A stretch of DNA of 64,000 nt from Elephas maximus indicus. Lineage: Eukaryota > Chordata > Mammalia > Proboscidea > Elephantidae. Every line of letters begins with the position of its first letter. Position 1 is the first letter of the stretch. A program made the position numbers and the translations under genes. Below are positions 62,779 through 64,000 of the stretch, piece after piece. The DNA lies in NCBI RefSeq assembly GCF_024166365.1, contig NC_064825.1:104484480-104548479 (forward strand). The letters run 5' to 3'. The notes under the pieces were generated by a model. It saw nothing but the letters and a program-made list of their open reading frames with translations. It was not told the DNA's origin and searched no databases.

Positions 62779-63774
62779 AGTATCAAAGCGTGACTGTAAT
62801 TCCCTATAAAGTTTGTATTATCCTGGTAGTTGAAAACCCCATGTTCCTAGAACAGAGCAGAGAAGCAGAAAAGGGAGGGCAATGTGGTTAGAAGAGCAAT
62901 TGTGGATAATCAGTAACTGACTTTTTATTAAATTTGTTTTCTGTCCTAACAAATTTAATGATAATTATTGAAATTTGAATTATAACATCTTTCAATGAAG
63001 ACTTCTTTTACAAATTTAGACAGAAATAATCAAAGTCTTCACTTTCAAGAACAAAACTTGTTTTTTTTTTTGCATCTTTCTCATCACTATGACTTTAGAA
63101 GGGATGCCATATGCAGATAAAGACATACGTATTATGTATTTAAATATAATAGAGAAGACTGAATTATCTTATTGTGTTCTTCCCAAGTCACGTCCGTACC
63201 TCCAATACATTGTCTAGAGAGTTATGAGTTGGCCAAAATTCAGACTGGGTTAGTCAAGTAGACTAGCTTTCTTCTTCCTTTGTAAATTCTCTTTTCCTCA
63301 ACAGCCTTCAAATAAATCTTATCTTCCTCTAAAGTAAAACCTACCTTTGCAAAATTTCCTGATAAAGTTACTCACTTTGGAGTGGCCAGAATAAAACATA
63401 ATTTTCTTTGGACTATGTGATTCTGGGCAAGGATAAACTATAAGAAGCCTGACTCTCGGTATCTTAACCATTACGGTAAGTTCATTCTCTTCATTATTCG
63501 TTTTTAAATGAATGATACATCATAAAATATTTGTATTTGAGAACACCGTAGGTGTTGAAGGTAAGATGATAGAAAAGTCTCATTCATCTTCAATCGTCTG
63601 TGATTTTGGTCACTCCTTTGAGAGTGGTGTTTTGGGTTTGTATATTATCAATCTCATTAGGTTACCCATTTCTGAAACAAGTTAATTTTCTACATGTATT
63701 TTAACAGAAGTCCTTAAGTTAAATTATGAATCATAAATACTTTTTATTAACTTGTTTATAATTTTGAGTTCTGT
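62779..63774. other. Intergenic DNA, nothing identified
   Basis: No gene or named repeat seen. A T-run lies near 63060. Confidence 0.5.
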
Positions 63775-64000
63775 CTTAATTATTTAGTGCTGCTATAACA
63801 GAAATACCACACCTAGGTGGATTTAAAGAAAATAAATTTATTTTCTCATGGTTAGGAGGCTAGAAGTTTGAAATCAAGGTGCCAGCTCTAGAGGAAGTTT
63901 ATTCTCTTATGGGCTCTGGGGGAAGGTCCTTGTCTTGGTTCCTTGGCGATCTTCATGTTGTATGGCATGTATCTTCCCTGATCTCTCCTTGCCCACTTGC
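63775..64000 (-). mobile_element. MaLR (MLT1-type) LTR fossil, cut by the window edge
   Basis: In reverse orientation: AGTGCTGCTATAACAGAAATACC, AAATAAATTTATTTTCTCATGG, GGAGGCTAGAAGTTTGAAATC, AAGGTGCCAGCTC. It continues past the window. An old placental element. Confidence 0.75.

Overview
This is mammalian nuclear DNA from an AT-rich olfactory-receptor (OR) gene cluster. The source is almost certainly an afrotherian, and most likely an elephant. Two repeat families point to this. One is AfroSINE copies, recognisable by a 5' part reading like 'GGTGGCATAGTGGTTAAG' and a 3' part reading like 'CTATGAGTCGGAATCGAC'. The other is RTE-type LINEs whose 3' end carries the same tail followed by TAACAACAAC. 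The window also holds a placental-type L1 family, MIR and MaLR (MLT1) fossils. The two intact ORs belong to the OR4A and OR4C groups, which in human lie in the pericentromeric chromosome 11 OR cluster. The species call is from remembered repeat and protein sequences, not from a database search.

Layout. 1-641: 3' end of an L1 on the plus strand. 642-11565: copy 1 of an approximately 11-kb segmental duplication made of old L1 fragments and MaLR LTRs. 11758-12744 (-): intact OR4A-type receptor. 12745-21811: intergenic DNA with a MIR, three AfroSINEs and simple repeats. 21812-22756 (-): OR4A-type pseudogene with an A/T homopolymer insertion. 24647-36108: copy 2 of the 11-kb duplication, with its own later insertions. 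36109-46121 (-): an L1 with both ends, broken by a rearranged RTE and an AfroSINE. 46122-47303 (-): the 5' part of a second L1, head to tail with the first. 47304-50344 and 59924-62778: two copies of a 3-kb unit, each holding an OR4C16-type gene on the minus strand. The left copy is a pseudogene and the right copy (60410-61342) is intact. Between them lie AfroSINEs, a tRNA-Gly-derived SINE, a TAGG microsatellite and a nearly full-length RTE (54045-57405, -). The window ends inside an MLT1-type LTR.

The only host genes I can support as functional are the two single-exon odorant receptors. They act as seven-helix receptors in olfactory sensory neurons and are not an operon. The rest is a record of tandem duplication and retrotransposition. 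The most informative signals are insertions present in one duplicate and missing from the other, two poly(T) tracts flanked by direct repeats that look like tail-only retroinsertions, an exact 82-bp tandem duplication breaking one OR, and the L1/RTE mosaic at 37.4-40.4 kb. I found no CRISPR array, prokaryotic-type system or clearly novel gene.
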